In this document: one piece after another, positions 62,757-64,000 of the stretch
Numbering within the stretch: the stretch's first letter is position 1
How the letters are laid out: every line of letters starts with the position of its first letter
From: MedAcidi-G1 sp002713545
GTDB lineage: Bacteria > Actinomycetota > Acidimicrobiia > Acidimicrobiales > MedAcidi-G1
DNA length: 64,000 bases
Direction: 5' to 3'
Assembly (NCBI GenBank): GCA_964013895.1
Contig: CAXGYF010000001.1
Location: 62,001 to 126,000, forward strand
The notes under the pieces: generated by a model
The model's input: only the letters and a program-made list of their open reading frames with translations
What the model was told of the DNA's origin: nothing
The model's database searches: none
Position numbers and translations under genes: made by a program

Positions 62757-63695
62757 TTATACAGCTAAAAGGTCCCTAGCGCCTGTATCACTGCTTGGAT
62801 GACGCAATTTCGACATAGCACGAGCCTCGATCTGGCGAATTCTTTCTCTAGTAAGGTCAAAATGTTCGCCTACCTCTTCGAGAGTACGAGGTTCTCCACG
62901 ATCAAGACCGAAACGTAACTTCAAAATTTCTCTTTCCCTTTCATCTAAAGGCGCAAGTAAACGAGAAATCTCCTCAGGTAACAATGCAGTAGCAGCGGTT
63001 TCAAAAGGAGACTCTGCTGAACGATCTTCCACTACGTCTCCTAGTTCCGCATCTCCATCTTCGCGTAATGGTTCGCTAAGAGAAAGCGGTTCAGCAGCAA
63101 ATCTAAGCGCTTCAGTAACTTTATCTTCAGGCATTTCAACCTCAGCTGAAAGTTCAGCCAAAGTTGCTTGCCTTCCAAACTTTATTTCGAGACGAGATCT
63201 AGCTTTTTGCAGTCGAGCAAGGGTATCGCCGGCATGTACAGGTAAACGAATTGTTCTTCCGGTATTCGCTATTCCTCGAGTTATAGCCTGTCGTATCCAC
63301 CAAGTTGCATAAGTAGAAAATTTGAACCCTTTACGCCAGTCGAACTTCTCCACGGCATGCATCAAACCAAGATTGCCTTCCTGTATCAAATCTAAAAGAG
63401 GCAAACCAGAGGCTTGATATTTTTTTGCAATAGAAACCACAAGTCGTAAATTAGATTGGACGAAAGTTCGCTCTGCTTTTGAACCACGACGAATAGTAAC
63501 TTTTAATTTTCGAATCTCTGCCGGTGTTAGCTTTGCGTAATTAGCTTCTTTTTCTTCTTCAGCCTTAACACCTTCTTCAATTTTTTTAGCAAGCTCTACT
63601 TCACCTTCTTTAGTTAATAATGGATATTGGCCAATGTCGGTTAAATAAAGTCGAACTAAATCTTCTTCATCTCTGTCGACTCTTTCTTTGGCCAC
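62757..63695 (-). CDS. RNA polymerase sigma-70 factor (RpoD/SigB-like)
   Basis: 312 residues with regions 1.2 (DLVRLYLTDIGQYPLLTKEGE), 2.1-2.4 (FVQSNLRLVVSIAKKYQ, LIQEGNLGLMHAVEKFDWRKGFKFSTYATWWIRQAI), 3 and 4.2 (LEEVGEHFDLTRERIRQIEARAMSKLRH). Short N-terminus with no region 1.1. Either the main housekeeping factor of a streamlined genome or a close group-2 relative; region 2.4 reads GIANTGRTIRLPVH, somewhat unlike canonical RpoD. The C-terminus converges on tRNA-Sec. Start has GGAGG (about 63703-63707) close upstream. Confidence 0.92.
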   Translation of the reverse strand: MAKERVDRDEEDLVRLYLTDIGQYPLLTKEGEVELAKKIEEGVKAEEEKEANYAKLTPAEIRKLKVTIRRGSKAERTFVQSNLRLVVSIAKKYQASGLPLLDLIQEGNLGLMHAVEKFDWRKGFKFSTYATWWIRQAITRGIANTGRTIRLPVHAGDTLARLQKARSRLEIKFGRQATLAELSAEVEMPEDKVTEALRFAAEPLSLSEPLREDGDAELGDVVEDRSAESPFETAATALLPEEISRLLAPLDEREREILKLRFGLDRGEPRTLEEVGEHFDLTRERIRQIEARAMSKLRHPSSDTGARDLLAV

Positions 63696-63805
63696 GCCTA
63701 GTCCTCCGTGAATTCAACACATGCTTACCGCGCGTCACCTTATCGATGCGCAAGCTAACAACAAACAAAAATCGTGACGGTTGTCACAATTTTTTTAAAA
63801 ATCTT

Positions 63806-64000
63806 TTAACCCTCATATCGATTTACGAGTGGTAAACGACGATCTCGACCAAAACCTTTTTGTGTAACCCTAACCCCCGGAGGGTTTTGACGTCTTTTAT
63901 ATTCGGAAGTGTCAACAAGTTGAACAATCTCGTCAACCATTTTTGAATCAAAACCATCTTTAACAAGTTCAGCTCTTGTTTTATCACCTTCAATGTATGA
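63806..64000 (-). CDS. nadE: NAD+ synthetase C-terminus, 5'-partial
   Basis: The minus-strand frame is open from the window edge to TAA at 63806-63808 (64 codons plus stop; no start needed). It reads KTRAELVKDGFDSKMVDEIV, then LVDTSEYKRRQNPPGVRVT and GFGRDRRLPLVNRY, the typical end of glutamine-dependent NadE. Upstream of the sigma gene, 110 bp apart, on the same strand. Confidence 0.88.
   Translation of the reverse strand, partial: SYIEGDKTRAELVKDGFDSKMVDEIVQLVDTSEYKRRQNPPGVRVTQKGFGRDRRLPLVNRYEG

Overview
This window is a gene-dense stretch (almost no gap above 190 bp) of low-to-moderate GC bacterial chromosome. The gene content points to an actinomycetote, most likely a streamlined marine member of the Acidimicrobiia. 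Evidence: two WhiB iron-sulfur regulators, a UPF0182 membrane protein, a YlbL-type PDZ/Lon-S16 protein, a DUF2342-type zinc metallopeptidase, the gene orders sucC-sucD-purN-purH and topA-tmk-holB, and methylated-amine catabolism genes common in marine plankton. The taxonomic placement is inference; no rRNA is present. There is no insertion sequence, prophage, integrase or CRISPR array.

Layout. 1-6012 (+): two tandem DMGDH/sarcosine-dehydrogenase-like flavoproteins (the first cut by the window edge) and a non-pyrrolysine MttB-family methyltransferase. 6009-8751: alanine dehydrogenase, a VOC protein, a SnoaL-like protein and a PPOX-fold protein. 8791-8864 (-): initiator tRNA-Met, followed downstream by two overlapping SDR genes. 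10510-23336: envelope and housekeeping genes (UPF0182, YlbL, HEAT protein with a small membrane partner, MreB, MoaE, metallopeptidase, MFS, SurE, PhoU-like plus Na/Pi transporter). 23516-30334: two WhiB genes, TatA, and a VWA protein and MoxR-type ATPase with a phosphotransferase and a MaoC gene between them. 30527-34090: sdhCAB. 34154-39114: DUF368, an unusual three-gene unit with a stand-alone phosphohistidine swivel domain, SCP2-like and MOSC proteins. 39122-50127 (-): sucC, sucD, purN, purH, folD, icd, a heterodimeric ABC exporter and mdh. 50196-53105 (+): AlaX and an RPH-like protein lacking an ATP-grasp domain. 53102-60750 (-): nhaA, topA, MFS, tmk, holB. 60804-64000: STAS/anti-sigma pair, HAD-IB phosphatase, tRNA-Sec, a sigma-70 factor and the 3' end of nadE.

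How they work together. The window supplies much of the TCA cycle (icd, sucCD, sdhCAB, mdh), one-carbon/purine steps (folD, purN, purH), and a route that could feed methyl groups from glycine betaine-like compounds into folate (MttB-like plus two GCV_T-tailed flavoproteins). The most striking single item is a DNA topoisomerase I carrying an insert of about 165 residues that reads like the 2B region of PcrA/UvrD helicases. Other points of interest are a tRNA-Sec gene, a stand-alone PEP-utilizer mobile domain in an overlapping operon with two uncharacterised proteins, an icd leader hairpin burying the Shine-Dalgarno sequence, a small membrane-protein gene that seems to start at ATT, and convergent gene pairs whose stop codons share CTAG or CTAA.
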